64,000 bases of DNA from contig JAINUG010000055.1 of the NCBI GenBank assembly GCA_029706075.1, forward strand, positions 3,914,399 to 3,978,398, given 5' to 3'. Below the pieces are notes generated by a model. That model was not told the DNA's origin. It saw only the letters and a list, made by a program, of their open reading frames with translations, and did not search any database. Position numbers and translations under genes: made by a program. This DNA comes from Aldrovandia affinis. Its lineage: Eukaryota; Chordata; Actinopteri; Notacanthiformes; Halosauridae. Shown piece by piece: positions 22,370 through 33,272 of this stretch (position 1 is its first letter; every line of letters begins with the position of its first letter).

Positions 22370-24125
22370 GAACATAACAACATAACAACATAAGAATACA
22401 TAATGACAAGAACCAGTTCATTCAGTCCATTCATGTTCTAATCTAAAGAATATCTAGTACTGCATCTAGCCTGGACTGCATCTAGCCTTGAATAGCCCAA
22501 GTGTTTCTGCCTCTACTACCTGACAAGCTGTTCCAGGCATTGACAACTCTCTGTGTAAAGAAATACGTCCTAATATTTGCCTTGAACTAATTTCCACCTG
22601 TGGCCCCTTGTTCTGCTAACCAAACTTATCTTAAAAAAGCTTTGGTAGTTCACTTTGTTCATCTCTTTTAGGAATTTAAAAACCTCAATCAAATCCCCAC
22701 TAAGTCTCCGTTTGCTAAGCTTAAATAGATTGAGTGCCTTAAGTCTATCCTCAAAATTTTTATACCAGGTACCAATTTAATTGTCAAGAGCTTCTATATC
22801 TTCCTTGTAGTGTGGTGCCCATAACTGCACACAGTACTCAGTAAGTGAGGTCTGACAAAGGCAATATATAACATTCATATAACCTCCTTTGATTTATACT
22901 CAAAACATTTTGCTATGTATCCTAGCATCCTGTTGGCCTTTTTCACTGCTGTAGCACATTGCTTAAATGCATATAGACTTTGATCAATTACAATTACAAG
23001 TCTTTTTTCTACTCCTGTCTTATGTTTTTATTTTCCACAAGTTTCCAAGTTTAGTATCATCTGCAAATTTAACTATTTTGCTATTAACATAGCAGCATAT
23101 AAAGGTCATTTATGTAAATAAGGAAGAGCAGAGATCCCAGCACCGATCCCTGTGGGACTCCACTGCCCACAACACTTAGGTCAGATACAACCCCACCTAC
23201 TGTTACTCTTTGTATTCGTCCTTGCAGCCAATTATGGGCCCACTCTGAAACAACTCTTGTAAATCCTACTGAATTAATTTGAAAAATAAGACTCTCATAT
23301 CGTACCTTGCCATATGCTTTTTGAAAGTCCAAATACATAATATCATAAGCCTGGTTCTGGTCAAACACACTTTGTAGCCTCCAGGAGGTTTGTTAGGCAT
23401 GACCCCATGTTGGCTCTCCGTTAAAATACTATTATTTTTCAAGAATGATTCCAACTTGTCCTTAATAATACATTCCAGTATTTCACATGAGATGCAAGTT
23501 AAACTGACAGGCCTATATTTCCTCCTTCTTATATATTTGAATTATACTACTATTATATACTGCTTCCAGTCAGCTGGTATTTCTCCAGTATTTATGGACT
23601 GCATACAGATATCTGTCAATGGTCTATATATAATTTCTCCAAGTTATTTGAGTACGGGATATATGGAGCCTGCTGCTTTATTTGTCTTTTAAGTTTTTCT
23701 AGTTTTTCTAGTACTTCTACATCCCTTATCTCAAAGTCCTCCAAAACATTCTGTACATTTTGGTATATCTATACCTCTTCTCTGGTAAAGCTCTCAATAA
23801 AGTAACTGTTCAGTATGTTAGCAATATCCTTTACAAACCAAAGTTCCTTCCTTATTCTTAATGCACTTAACTTCATCATTAGCTTTCCCTTTTCTACTAC
23901 AATATTGAAAAAACTGCTTAGGATTACTTTTTGCATCTTGGGAAATGTGATCTACTTTGTTTCTGTCTGAGTTTTCCTTTTTATATACTTAGTACAGTCG
24001 GTTATTTTGCCTCAAAATCTCTCATAAAGATTTACTCATCCACTGTGGAGTTTTTGTCATCCTATTTTTCCTTACTTTTGGGATGAATTTACACTGTACA
24101 TCTACAATAACCCTTTATATTTGCC
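22370..24125 (-). mobile_element. CR1-like LINE, 5'-truncated, decayed
   Basis: On the minus strand the reverse transcriptase gene enters near 24125 and ends near 22440; the tail is a short run of TTATGTTG-type units at about 22370-22395, as in CR1-related LINEs with microsatellite-like 3' ends. The 5' part (endonuclease) is missing. The copy is AT-enriched and carries many stops, so it is old. Confidence 0.85.
22440..24110 (-). pseudogene. CR1-like reverse transcriptase pseudogene
   Basis: Minus-strand blocks in order: RPVSLTCISCEILECIIKD (about 23520-23465), IMYLDFQKAYGKVRYESLIF (about 23340-23280), VGSGVPQGSVLGSLLFLIYI (about 23175-23120), the catalytic-region block IVKFADDTKLGN (about 23085-23045), and the C-terminal KRRLSGDLIEVFKFLKEM (about 22725-22670). 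The last motif is typical of the CR1/Rex1 group. Several stops and frameshifts interrupt it, with a frame change between the YINDL and FADD blocks. An I-clade origin is less likely given the C-terminus. Confidence 0.83.
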
Positions 24126-24890
24126 AAAAGAGAAGAACAAATAGTCCCGCTTACGGACATCCCCTCTAGCTTTCTCCAGACCTGTACTTGTACTGGTACT
24201 TGTGCCTGCACTTCTCCTGTACTTGTGCTCCATCACAGTGGTGAAATAGAGTTAGTCCTCGAGAGCCACAGCTTCTGCACCAGTTTTACGTGGAAGATTC
24301 GTAGATTCACTGAATCGATCAAACGGATGTTTCTGGAGGAAAATAAATGAAATCAAATATGATTTATTCACACGACGCATTTTATAACACATTTGTCACA
24401 ATATTGCTTTGCAGCAGACCCCAGCCTGAACCCCCCCACAAAAGCTGACCTAAGGTGACCGTGGCAAAGAAAACCTCCCTGAAACAGGAGGCAACGAGAA
24501 AGACCTGAAACACAGGAACATTGTTAATAACTTGATTTCACCTGGAGAAAAGGATTACAATTTGAAGCACTCACTGGCACAGCACAAGAAAATGGGTACA
24601 ATTGCACCACGGGCAGTCTAGTGCAATTTTAGGACTTAAAAGCCTTTTTTTCGGGACATACCACTCAGTAGACACACTTAATGTTTTCTGCAGCTTGTAT
24701 AAGTGGATGGGAGGAAAAGCCAGACATCTCTAAGTCTCCAGTCTACTCTAGTTTTAACCCAAAAAAATAAAACCCACACCAGGGAAGTGATTTCTCTCAT
24801 GTGATCCTTACATAATTCATAGCCACAGTTACAAGGTTTAAAAAAAAAAACATACCCAAACAAATCATAATTATAGACAGCCCTTCCGTT
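24126..24890. other. unique sequence with a possible hAT MITE scrap
   Basis: Bases about 24250-24290 (AGTTAGTCCTCGAGAGCCAC, then CTGCACCAGTTTTA) resemble one end of the hAT MITE at 12276-12480. Otherwise nothing recognised. Confidence 0.4.
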
Positions 24891-25450
24891 GAATGAATTA
24901 ATCTCAAAATTAATCGTCCTCGATGAAAATGGAAAATGACGCCCTCCCGTTGCTGAAGACGGGGATTAATTAATATTCTGTTCTGTTAACAGTTCTCCTT
25001 TATCGTGCGGATAAGCACGGCAAAGAGCCTTTCTCTGGCCTTTTCTGCTAAGACTATTAAAAGTCGGACAGATTCAATGAATGTCGGTCTCGGTGGATGG
25101 TGCCGTGATTCGGAGCCTGTATGGGGCCCGTGTCAAAACGGAGCTGACACCGCCGGCCGGTTGTGGCGGGGGGAGCGGGGTGCTGTGTGTCATCTGAGGA
25201 ATGCAAATATCATTAGCCCCACAGAACGCTGGTGTGTGGAGAGAGAGGGAGGGAGTCCAGGGAGCCTCAGCCCGGCCCTCGTTCCAGCACATTCTCCATC
25301 GCAAAAGATCAATGGAGTGAGTGAGCTAATTGTGTGCCGATGCACACTGCACCGTTGTGCTAAGGATCGCCCAGCCGAGGCAAATACACTGGCCCCGGGA
25401 AAATCACAATAAATAAGCCGTAGAGGCGTTAATGTGATGCCGATGTCTGC
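24890..25450. other. repeat-free block with homeodomain-like ATTA sites; candidate regulatory DNA
   Basis: Contains TTAATCTCAAAATTAATC and GGGATTAATTAATATTC (about 24898-24977) followed by a mixed-composition stretch free of transposon sequence. Appearance only; no gene recognised. Confidence 0.3.
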
Positions 25451-25495
25451 GCCTGTTTAAAAATGCATCATGGGCCTTGATACAGCTGTAGAGAC

Positions 25496-25527
25496 GCACG
25501 CATGTGTGTGTACGCGTGCGTATGCGT

Positions 25528-25573
<46 letters not shown>
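25496..25573. repeat. (TG)n microsatellite
   Basis: A degenerate start with TACGCGTGCG passes into about 15 pure TG units and then an AG run. Open frames on the minus strand are repeat artefacts. Confidence 0.92.
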
Positions 25574-25574
<1 letters not shown>

Positions 25575-25575
<1 letters not shown>

Positions 25576-26195
25576 ATGTGGATGTGTGTCTGTGTGTGCA
25601 TCCTGGGAGGCGTAGGGAGGGTGGGAGTGTCCCCAGCTAACAGGAAAAGAAACACTCACAAGTCAATACTGTGAGAACCACAGAGACACAATACAGGAAG
25701 TAGAGTGGGTACACTCAGGAATTTAAACGTCCGCGTGGGCGCACAGCCGTGGGCTTGATTTAACCGGACGCTTCACGCGTGGTATCAAAATAAAGGTATC
25801 GGTGACGTAAACAGGCCTCTGTGCCACTGATAACCTGACGTCTGCTTGCCTCTCTTCCTCCTTTCTCGAGCAAAGAGCGGCTGGGGTCGCCGATAACCCC
25901 CCCCCCCCTTCGTGAGAGATCCTCGCTAACCGAACCCTTATCCGTCTCTCATCTCCGACAGAGTATGTCCGAGCTTCGCCCTGTGGAGGCATGTCTATCT
26001 CTCTCCCCCAGGGCGCCCAGATAACACGCAGACCTCACATCACTCATAACCGAACGCTGTTTTGGCAGGGCGCTTTTGGAGGACGGCAACAGAGACGCAA
26101 CCAATTGCAATCGGTTACACCCTTTGATAAGCATGCCGACTGCTATCAAATGTTCAATGTTCTCTCCCTACATCTACCCCTTGGCGGTAAATCTT
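25575..26195. other. unique sequence
   Basis: Mixed composition with a C-run at about 25898-25909. No gene or repeat recognised. Confidence 0.4.
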
Positions 26196-26201
26196 GTACA
26201 G

Positions 26202-26300
26202 CACCGGTTCCCAACCTTGGTCCAGGGACCCACTGAGTATGCTGGTGTTCGCTCCAACAATAATTGCAACCTCAGAATTGTTATTAATTAGACACTTTAC
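26202..26300. mobile_element. hAT-type MITE fragment, one end
   Basis: CAGCACCGGTTCCCAACCTT then GGTCCAGGGACCCACTG and GCTGGTGTTCGCTCCAAC resemble a common fish hAT MITE end that begins CAGNGGTTCCCAACC. No matching second end was found. Confidence 0.6.
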
Positions 26301-26567
26301 ATTTCTATTAACGCATTATTTACTCTCTCAAGGCCATATTACACTAGAAATAGCTGTAAATGCCTCAAACAATAAATGTCTCATATTCACATCCCACGAT
26401 TTTAAATCAGTCAGATCAACTAATTCTCTCATTTTCTGTAATGTGCTATATGAAACTATATGCTATATGCTATATGATTCCTTTAGAAAGTGGTTACCTA
26501 TACAATTGGTTCAATTATAGACTGGCAGTGTCTGTGAATTTGTTTTTGTTTTTTAAACTATCTTTAC
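26301..26567. other. unique AT-rich sequence
   Basis: A short CTATATGC-type repeat at about 26447-26480. Nothing else recognised. Confidence 0.4.
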
Positions 26568-26765
26568 ATTTAGTAGGCATTTAGAAGACACGCATATTCG
26601 GAGCGACATACACAGTTTGCATTTCTCTGCATACAATCAATTTATACTGCCGGATATTTTACTGAAGCAATTCAGGTACCTTGCTCAAGGGTACAGTGCC
26701 CTGCCTGGGAATCAAACCTACAACCACTGAATTACAAGCTTAGTTCCAGTTAAACATTATACTGC
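26568..26765 (-). mobile_element. tRNA-derived SINE with L2-type tail, family B
   Basis: On the minus strand the head (26765 downward) carries the degraded tRNA-like part with box-B-like GTAGGTTTGATTCCCAGGCA, the body GTACCCTTGAGCAAGGTACC, TGAATTGCTTCAGTAAAATA and the decayed tail at 26568-26620. The part order is the same as at 38645-38866. Confidence 0.85.
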
Positions 26766-26850
26766 AATGCAGTCCCTCTGCGTAAATGCAAATAAACTGC
26801 AGTAATGGACAGTTAACTGGCAAAAATAAGCCACATAATAACCATATACA

Positions 26851-26935
26851 CTGCCTGGCCCCAAAAAAAGTCAGCACCTGGATTTAACTAAGCAAATAGG
26901 TAAGAGCCTTCCAGTGGATAATTACTGCATGATGC
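26851..26935. mobile_element. Tc1/mariner end fragment
   Basis: TACACTGCCTGGCCCCAAAA, AAAGTCAGCACCTGGATTTA, ACTAAGCAAATAGGTAAGAG resemble a terminal repeat of a teleost Tc1 family that I know in this form. Only this end is present; it runs into the next SINE. Confidence 0.6.
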
Positions 26936-27182
26936 ACGGCAGCCATTTTGCAGCCATTTTGCTCCAGAACGCTCATCCACACATCAGATGAGGTGGAGAG
27001 GGAGGGAATTATTGCACCAATTAAAATGATTAGGTGACAGGTTGAAAGAGCCATGTTGGGAGTTTTGCCAGGACACCGGGGAACCCCCTACTCTTTGCGA
27101 TAAGTGCCATGGGATCTAACGACCACAGTGAGTCAGCACCTCAGTTTAACATTTCATCTGACAGCCGGATGAATATCAGAAT
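26930..27182 (-). mobile_element. 5S-derived SINE (SINE3-like), body fragment
   Basis: The plus strand shows the complement of the SINE3 body: CGGCAGCCATTTTGCAGCC, CCAGAACGCTCATCCACACA, GATTAGGTGACAGG, GCCAGGACACCGGGGAAC, CCTACTCTTTGCGATAAGTG, CCACAGTGAGTCAGCACCTC. The 5S-like head is absent. Copies of the same body are at 36075-36262 and 50155-50567. Confidence 0.82.
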
Positions 27183-27372
27183 TTGAATATAATTAGAAAA
27201 TACAATCACGTCCTTGAACATCAGTGCATTCTAAATACCAGGAATACATATCAACCTACCATTAACAAAAACAAAATCCATAAATAAGTTCCATTCTATC
27301 TTTCTATTTTACTCAAACTTTTTGGCAAGGCTCCTGTTTCTTTCAAGATCAGCTGTAAAATTGATGAGTTTT
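27183..27372. other. unique sequence
   Basis: Nothing recognised. Confidence 0.4.
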
Positions 27373-27576
27373 CATTCTGGGGCAGTACCTGAGACAGTGT
27401 TTTTCCACCACCATCAACAAAACACCAAATAATGGACCTCCTCGTGGTCTCCCTCCAACAGAGTTCCAGACAATAGTCCCTGACGCTTGTAGAACCTATG
27501 CCAAAAGCTCGTCGTGGCCCAACGCCCTATTAAGACACTTTATGTTGGTGTTTCCTTTATTTGGACAGTTACCTGT
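27373..27576 (+). mobile_element. Tc1/mariner fragment, right end
   Basis: Reads CATTCTGGGGCAGTACCTGA, CCACCACCATCAACAAAACA, GTGGCCCAACGCCCTATTAA and ends TTTATTTGGACAGTTACCTG. It covers the end of the transposase gene and the right terminus, colinear with the last 200 bases of the 4609-5151 copy. The left part is missing. Confidence 0.88.
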
Positions 27577-27579
27577 GGC

Positions 27580-28325
27580 ATCTAATAATATGTAGAAATA
27601 GTGCAAAGCTACCACAACATGCTGAACGACCACTGTTAGTTAATCACAGTTCTCAAAATGGAAGTGTTTCATTTTGGTGCTCACACACATTGAAACTTCA
27701 AGCATTAATATTTGCATTTTATGGAGAAAGCTTCTGGTAATTCATCCTCTCTTCATTTTTCAACTCCCCCTCCCCCTTGAAGATGTAGACAACATATTTT
27801 GGTTACTGAAAATGTAATATGCAACATTCAACCCCAAGCTTTATAGTGCTTTTGTCTGAATGTTTGTCTATTTCCCTGTGCAATGTTAGCCAACAGGGAT
27901 TTTCTGTTCAAATTGATGGGAGCTAGTTTGCAGTCAGTACATGGGGGACCTGAAAGATTAAAAGCTAGCCTGAAAGATAGAAACTCCTGTCAGGGATATG
28001 CTGAATCATAAGTTTTAAAGAGAGAAAATAAACGTGAAAAAAAAATGTTTATGGGTTTTTTCAACATTTTTCCGCTTTTTGAAAGTTTCCAGTTTATCGT
28101 ATTTTAAGTTACTGCAAGCAAGAAAAAAAAATACTGTTTTAGAAAATAAATAACTGAAGCCTGGACTTGTAATGTTTCACTTAAAAACTAAGCAAGAACA
28201 AGAATCTCTCCACGATGTAATCTCAAGATAGCGGAACACAGAATCGTGATGTAATGCCTCCTATAAAACAGATAGCTCCGGTCCATTGTTCCTATTGGTC
28301 AGTTTGCATTCCAACCGTGACCGTG
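27580..28325. other. unique AT-rich sequence
   Basis: No gene or repeat recognised. Confidence 0.4.
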
Positions 28326-28327
28326 AT

Positions 28328-29222
28328 ATACCACGAGTAAATATAATTTTCATGCATCATTTGAATATCATTACGCATTAGCACCACCATCCAGAAGCAA
28401 GGGAGATAATGTCGGTCAGTAGCCACAGATCAGAGAGCTCTCTCCAAAGCTATTACCAGCCAGTGCTGGAGAGCAGTGAACTCGGGGGGGCACATTCGTT
28501 GATACCATTTTATGGAAGCGGTATGGAACTTGCACCGATATGGAACTTGCAATCAACACCCTTTCGACCAATCTTGTTCTCTGTGAGCTGTCAGTGACTA
28601 ATAACAACTATGAAAACTCTTACTCTGACGCACTTTCGATTGTGGCAGGTGAATTTGTTTTTCAGATTTTTTTTTAACAGTTTTTGGCCCAATTATACCC
28701 TCTATTTATTTTGATTAACCCTCACCCACAAACTTGCTGCCAGTCTCTACGGGGCAAGACGGAACTCACCGACCCCCTTTCTGGAGACACCCTTACGTGC
28801 TTCACAGCAAGTTTGTGCCGACCACCCTCCCCTTCCCTCAGGAGCGGACAGCCAAATGCCACCCCCAATTGTGGCTAACGGCCAGGGCAGAGACAAGTTT
28901 TGAACCGCATCCCTGATAGGCAGCTCACACTCATACAGAACCAGCCAAATACAGGTGCGTTTGACCGCTACGCTATCCGCTAGCCCCTGTGGCAGGTGAT
29001 TTTAATCATTGTTTTTGTTTGCTCATCAATTTAGTTTGATTGTATTTGAGTTTATTTTTATTGCCAGCAGCCGTGGTATAAGTGGAATAAACCACTGTAC
29101 AGTTGTATGAAAATAAACCCACGACAGGGTGGTGTGATGCGGTCTCAAGGGGAAGGTGAGGGGTTAACCGCTCTGAAGTGGTTTATTTTCATACAACCCA
29201 TCATGGTTCATTCCTTACATGT
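28328..29222 (+). mobile_element. composite palindromic MITE, copy 2, split by a SINE
   Basis: Matches copy 1 (16552-16950) in reverse: CAATTTAGTTTGATTGTATT at about 29028, GCCGTGGTATAAGTGG at about 29071, then the palindromic module with arms GTTGTATGAAAATAAAC (about 29102-29118) and GTTTATTTTCATACAAC (about 29181-29197). A left boundary near the ATATACCACG motif at about 28330 is tentative. The SINE at 28653-28987 interrupts it. Confidence 0.75.
28653..28987 (-). mobile_element. tRNA-derived SINE, family A, with 12-bp target duplication
   Basis: TGTGGCAGGTGA occurs at 28641-28652 and exactly again at 28988-28999, which fixes both ends. On the minus strand the head has TAGCGTAGCGG and box-B-like GCGGTTCAAAACTTG, the body GGTGGCATTTGGCTGTCCGC, and the 3' part GGGTATAATTGGGCC before an A-run. 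The exact target duplication places the insertion after the host MITE. Confidence 0.93.
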
Positions 29223-29224
29223 CT

Positions 29225-29870
29225 CAAATAACCCCAGTATCTATAGAAACACAGTTCAAATTATTTTCAATTTAAGAAAAATATCACCTCAGTTAACAAC
29301 AGCACATTTTTGCACATGCATTATTCCCATGTGAATAGAAGGGGAGTTTATCTACTTTGGAATTTCATTTGGAGAAACGACACGCTGGTCCCCCACTCAA
29401 CGTGTGGCATGCGCGTGCACACCGATGTGGCCGGAGACACGATGCCTAATGGCGCCATTTCCATGCCGCTGACAAACGATGCGGGAGAAGCGCCATCAGT
29501 ACTTCCGTGAAGTGCGGCCCATCTGTCACCAAAATGGCCGAGGAGTTGACTGGCTAACCGAATGAGTGGCGCCGAACGAATTGTCCTGGGATGAATTTCC
29601 AGTGGAGAGCGCCAGTGATCTCTCTTAGTCGCTGTCACCGAGTCCGGCGAGGTCATTTGTTAAACCCTCCGAAGAATTTGCGGGATATTTTGTTTGTTGT
29701 CGAGTCCCCGAAACTGACAAAACTATAGTGGTGTAGTGAATGTTGCCATCAATCGATACCTGACAGGTGGAAAAACAACCTCTGGGGGGGTTGGGGTGTG
29801 CATGTGTGTGTGTGGGGGGGGATTGGGGCAGCGAAATTGACGGATTTATAAGGTGATCTCTGGCTTGCTC
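29225..29870. other. repeat-free sequence; candidate regulatory block at 29340-29690
   Basis: Mixed composition, no transposon signature, and a G-rich run at about 29785-29825. No recognisable coding region. Confidence 0.35.
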
Positions 29871-31940
29871 ACATGGCTCCTGTCATTGACACCTCTGGTG
29901 CAGAAGTGCTCCTTGTCATGGGTAATGGGGGGATCGGAGCAGGCCAAAACAGGGGGGCACAGCTGGATCGCCCCCCTTCCTCATTGAGCGGCTCAGGAGG
30001 CGGCGCGCGGATCGATGGCTTGATGCATCGCACCTGCCCTTTCCGCCGCGTGGTGGGCCAGTCTGAGGAAGAGTGACGCCTGCAGGCGAAGCCAGCGTCG
30101 CCCAGAGGAAGGGCTTTTGTTATGAACTCCAATCCACTCCTTTTCTCCGGCAGAGGCTTGTACAATTAGTGGACAGCCTTATGCTGTGGGGTGGGGATGT
30201 TCACAGCAACTTTCTTTTAAGCATCTTAACATTAAACCTTTCTGAGGTGGATGAGAGAAGAGGAGGGGAGAAAAGGAAGAAACTGAGAGAAGCAAAAAAA
30301 GGAGAACAGGGCGTAGTACAGTACTGCAGGCATTATAAGCCAGTAGCACCAGTGGAGACACTAACAAGAACATGAAGGACAAACAAATATTCTCTCTACC
30401 TCGAAATACCAGGGAGGACAAGATAAGCAAAGTAACAGGGGGAGGGGCAAGGAGATGAGTAGAAGAGAAAGAAAAAGTAAAGAAGAGCAGGGCAGATTTA
30501 TTCAGATCATTACAGATCATTACACATTCAGGTCATATGTAATGGACATTGTATGAATCTTTGGGACATTCTTGAAGGTGTAGAAGAGTGACATCTGCAG
30601 GCAAAGCTAGCACAGCCCAGAGCAAGGGCTTCTCCAACACACTCCCTTCTCCAATAGAGGATTGTAGAATTTGTCATTTTTGGCCTCATATCCCCCGCGC
30701 CTGCTTCCACTGCTGCTGAGAGGTCAATGACCGGGCCACTGTCCGTGGTGCTGAAACTCATCAAGCCGCTCTATGTTGCACAGTGGTACAGCACATAGAA
30801 TACAGAGTGACAGGAGCTATTTCAGAGACAGGAGCTACTAGGGTGCGGGGCTTGTATTCTCCAGACTGGGAGTCTGACACTCCTTCAGCTAACCTGTGCC
30901 ACGGCTTAATCTGTGGCTGTGTTGTTACCATTACCAGAAAGCATACAATACCTGCTCATTGTAGAAGCCTGCCGTTCATGCAAACTTGAATGAACCGTGC
31001 ACACCAATAGCTAATCCACAGTAGAGTTAGCTGATAATGCGTAGCAACGCCCCGAATATCAAGCAGAGAGATCCGCAGTGTATTGTGCTTATCTTGGCCA
31101 TGCTATCACTTGGCTTCACTGGAAGTGATTGTCTTTGTATTCATTTGAGGGAATTAATGGTTTAGCGTTAGAAGTCCCTCGAGCGTGCACAGAATTAGGT
31201 ATAACATTGTTTCGTTTTGACGTGATGTTACAAAACACTGTACAATTTCAATTCCTCATACCCATGCTCATGATTTCAAAATGATGGCAACATAGTTTCA
31301 TGTAGATGAATGTAAATGTTTTTAAATGTATTTTACTGTTTTCTCCAGTATGTATATGTACTGTCCTCCCTACGTGTGTGTCTGTACGCAGTTAGACAGC
31401 CAGCCAAACTCCTTTCAATAACAAGATGGGAGTCAGGATGTAGCGTCCAAGCTCCGGTGTTTAATAATGCCACACTTGCATGATGTCAAAGAAACAATAC
31501 AATTGGATGTATTGGGTTGGAGTAGAACTGAGGAGGGTAAAAGAAAGAAAGAAATACACACTGCATTCACATATGCTTGTGTTTCTTTTAGCTTCGAAAT
31601 ACACACTGTATTGCTAAATCACAAATAAAGATTAATTTAAAACACATATACTCATGTTCCTTTTAGCTTAGAAACGCACACTGCATGTCTAATTCACCCA
31701 CTCTAGGTAAGTATTAAAGTAAGCTTTAAACACTTTTATAAAACACAGATCAACCGAAGAGCTGTTAGTAAGTAGCCTATTGCTAACAGCTATGAGCTAG
31801 CGAACGCGCTAGGCTAAATTACATAGGCTTTCTATGGGGAACGAGTTAGCATTGTGCTAGCGAATGTAAAACTGGCTAATACAAATGATGTACACACTAA
31901 ATACATAAAATAATGAGATAAAGAGACTTGAAATGAGACA
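29870..31940. other. unique sequence holding a dispersed direct repeat
   Basis: Blocks at 30072-30180 and 30586-30690 are diverged direct copies (separate entry). The remainder shows no gene or known repeat. Confidence 0.4.
30072..30690. repeat. diverged direct repeat, two copies about 514 bp apart
   Basis: Copy 1 (30072-30180): GTGACGCCTGCAGGCGAAGC, CAGCG, GCCCAGAGGAAGGGCTT. Copy 2 (30586-30690): GTGACATCTGCAGGCAAAGC, TAGCA, GCCCAGAGCAAGGGCTT. Both continue with a CTCC block and then AGAGGCTTGTACAATTAGT against AGAGGATTGTAGAATTTGT. On the minus strand both have an open frame with similar peptides (ALPLGDAGFACRRHSS and ALALGCASFACRCHSS). Unknown repeat family or old segmental duplication. 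Confidence 0.7.
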
Positions 31941-32145
31941 CAGGGGCCTCCTGGGTGGTGTAACGGTAAGAACGTCCGGCGCTGCCCACTGCGACCAGGG
32001 TTCGATTCTGCCAGGTCACGCCAGTTTCGGCTCTGGCCGGGAGTGCCACTAGGGGGTGGCAATTGGCTGTCTGACCCAGGGTGGTGGGAGGGAAACCGAT
32101 ACATAGGAGTGGCCCTGGGTGCATACCGGAGTTATGGTGATGGCT

Positions 32146-33272
32146 CTACTCTACGTTTTCCTCTCTCCTCACCCCACCTCCTCCCCCACCCCCCTCCTCT
32201 CTAACCACGGATGACTTTGCATCCTTCTTTCACAAAAGGTCGATGACATTTGCAACTCCTTCCCCCCATCCTCTCCCTCACCTAATCCTCGTTCACCCAT
32301 CTCGCTACCTAAACCTCTCACCCCTCTGTCCTCCTTCTCACTCCTGAGCTGCTCTTCCTCCCAGCGAAGGGCTCCCTGATCACTGATGCTTCAATCACCG
32401 TGCAAGGCTCCATAGTGACTCCATCCCTGTCTGCCAGGAGTCTTGGAGTGACCCTGGACGACCAGCTGTGCTTCTCGGGCCACATCGCAGTGATCACCGG
32501 ACCTGCCGATTCTCCCTCCACAACATCCGGAGGATCTGACTGTTCCTCACCCAAGAAGGCCACACAACTCCTGGTCCAGGCCCTGGTGATCTCTCATCTG
32601 TACTACTGCAATTCCTTACTGGCAGGCCTACCGGCCTGTGCCATCAAGCCACTGCAACTAGTGTCATCTGGTGTTCAATCAACCTAAGTTCACCCAAGTT
32701 CACCCCTCTACTCTCCTCTCTGCACTGGCTCCCCATCACAGCACGCATCAGATTCAAATCACTGGTGCTTGCTTTTCAAGCGGCTAAAGGAATTGCTCCC
32801 CCTTACCTCCAGACACTCATCACACCCTACACCCCAGCCAGACCCCTCCGCTCCGCCTCCTCTGGCAAACTGACTGTCCCATCCCTCCGGGCGCCTGGCA
32901 GCCACTCCTCACGGTCTTGCCTCTTCTCTGATCTTCCGCAAGAGACTCAAAACCCACCTTTTCAGACTCCACTACCACTGAATTCTGTACATCTAGCCAA
33001 TTGTCATCACCACGGCTTACTTGTTCAATTCTTTTTGTATATGTATCCCTGCTCACTCCTCATTTAAAAAATAAAATCAATAAATTACTAACCTTTTCCT
33101 TCCCAGTGTTACAGGTATGGTATGCAACTGCCTACAACAATGTCTATCACTATATTACTGCACTGATCTCTTGCGCGAACTATGATTGTTCTTACCATGT
33201 ATTAATGCTCATCTTGTAAGTCGCTCTGGATAAAAGCATCTGCTAAATGCTTAAAATATAAATGTAATGTAA
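32146..33272 (+). mobile_element. L2 LINE, 5'-truncated, inserted in a SINE
   Basis: Flanked by ATGGCT at 32140-32145 and 33273-33278. It contains part of ORF2, the 3' UTR (about 32990-33185) and the tail CTTGTAAGTCGCTCTGGATA with AAATGTAATGTAAATG at the end. At 1.13 kb it represents roughly the last third of the LINE, with an internal deletion. Confidence 0.9.
32210..32985 (+). pseudogene. L2 ORF2 C-terminal pseudogene
   Basis: Blocks in order: an upstream piece around DDFASFFHKR-like sequence (32210-32240), then after a deletion SLSARSLGVTLDDQLCFSGH (32425-32485), QLLVQALVISHLYYCNSLLA (32565-32625), SLVLAFQAAKGIAPPYLQTL (32758-32818), PARPLRSASSGKL (32833-32872) and SFRKRLKTHLFR-like sequence to 32975. 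The catalytic YADD region is missing. Frame changes occur in it, so it makes no protein. Confidence 0.83.

Noticed and set aside
25005-25412. 135-codon open frame
   Set aside because: Overlaps an equally open antisense frame, lacks domain features, and lies in a block better explained as noncoding unique DNA.
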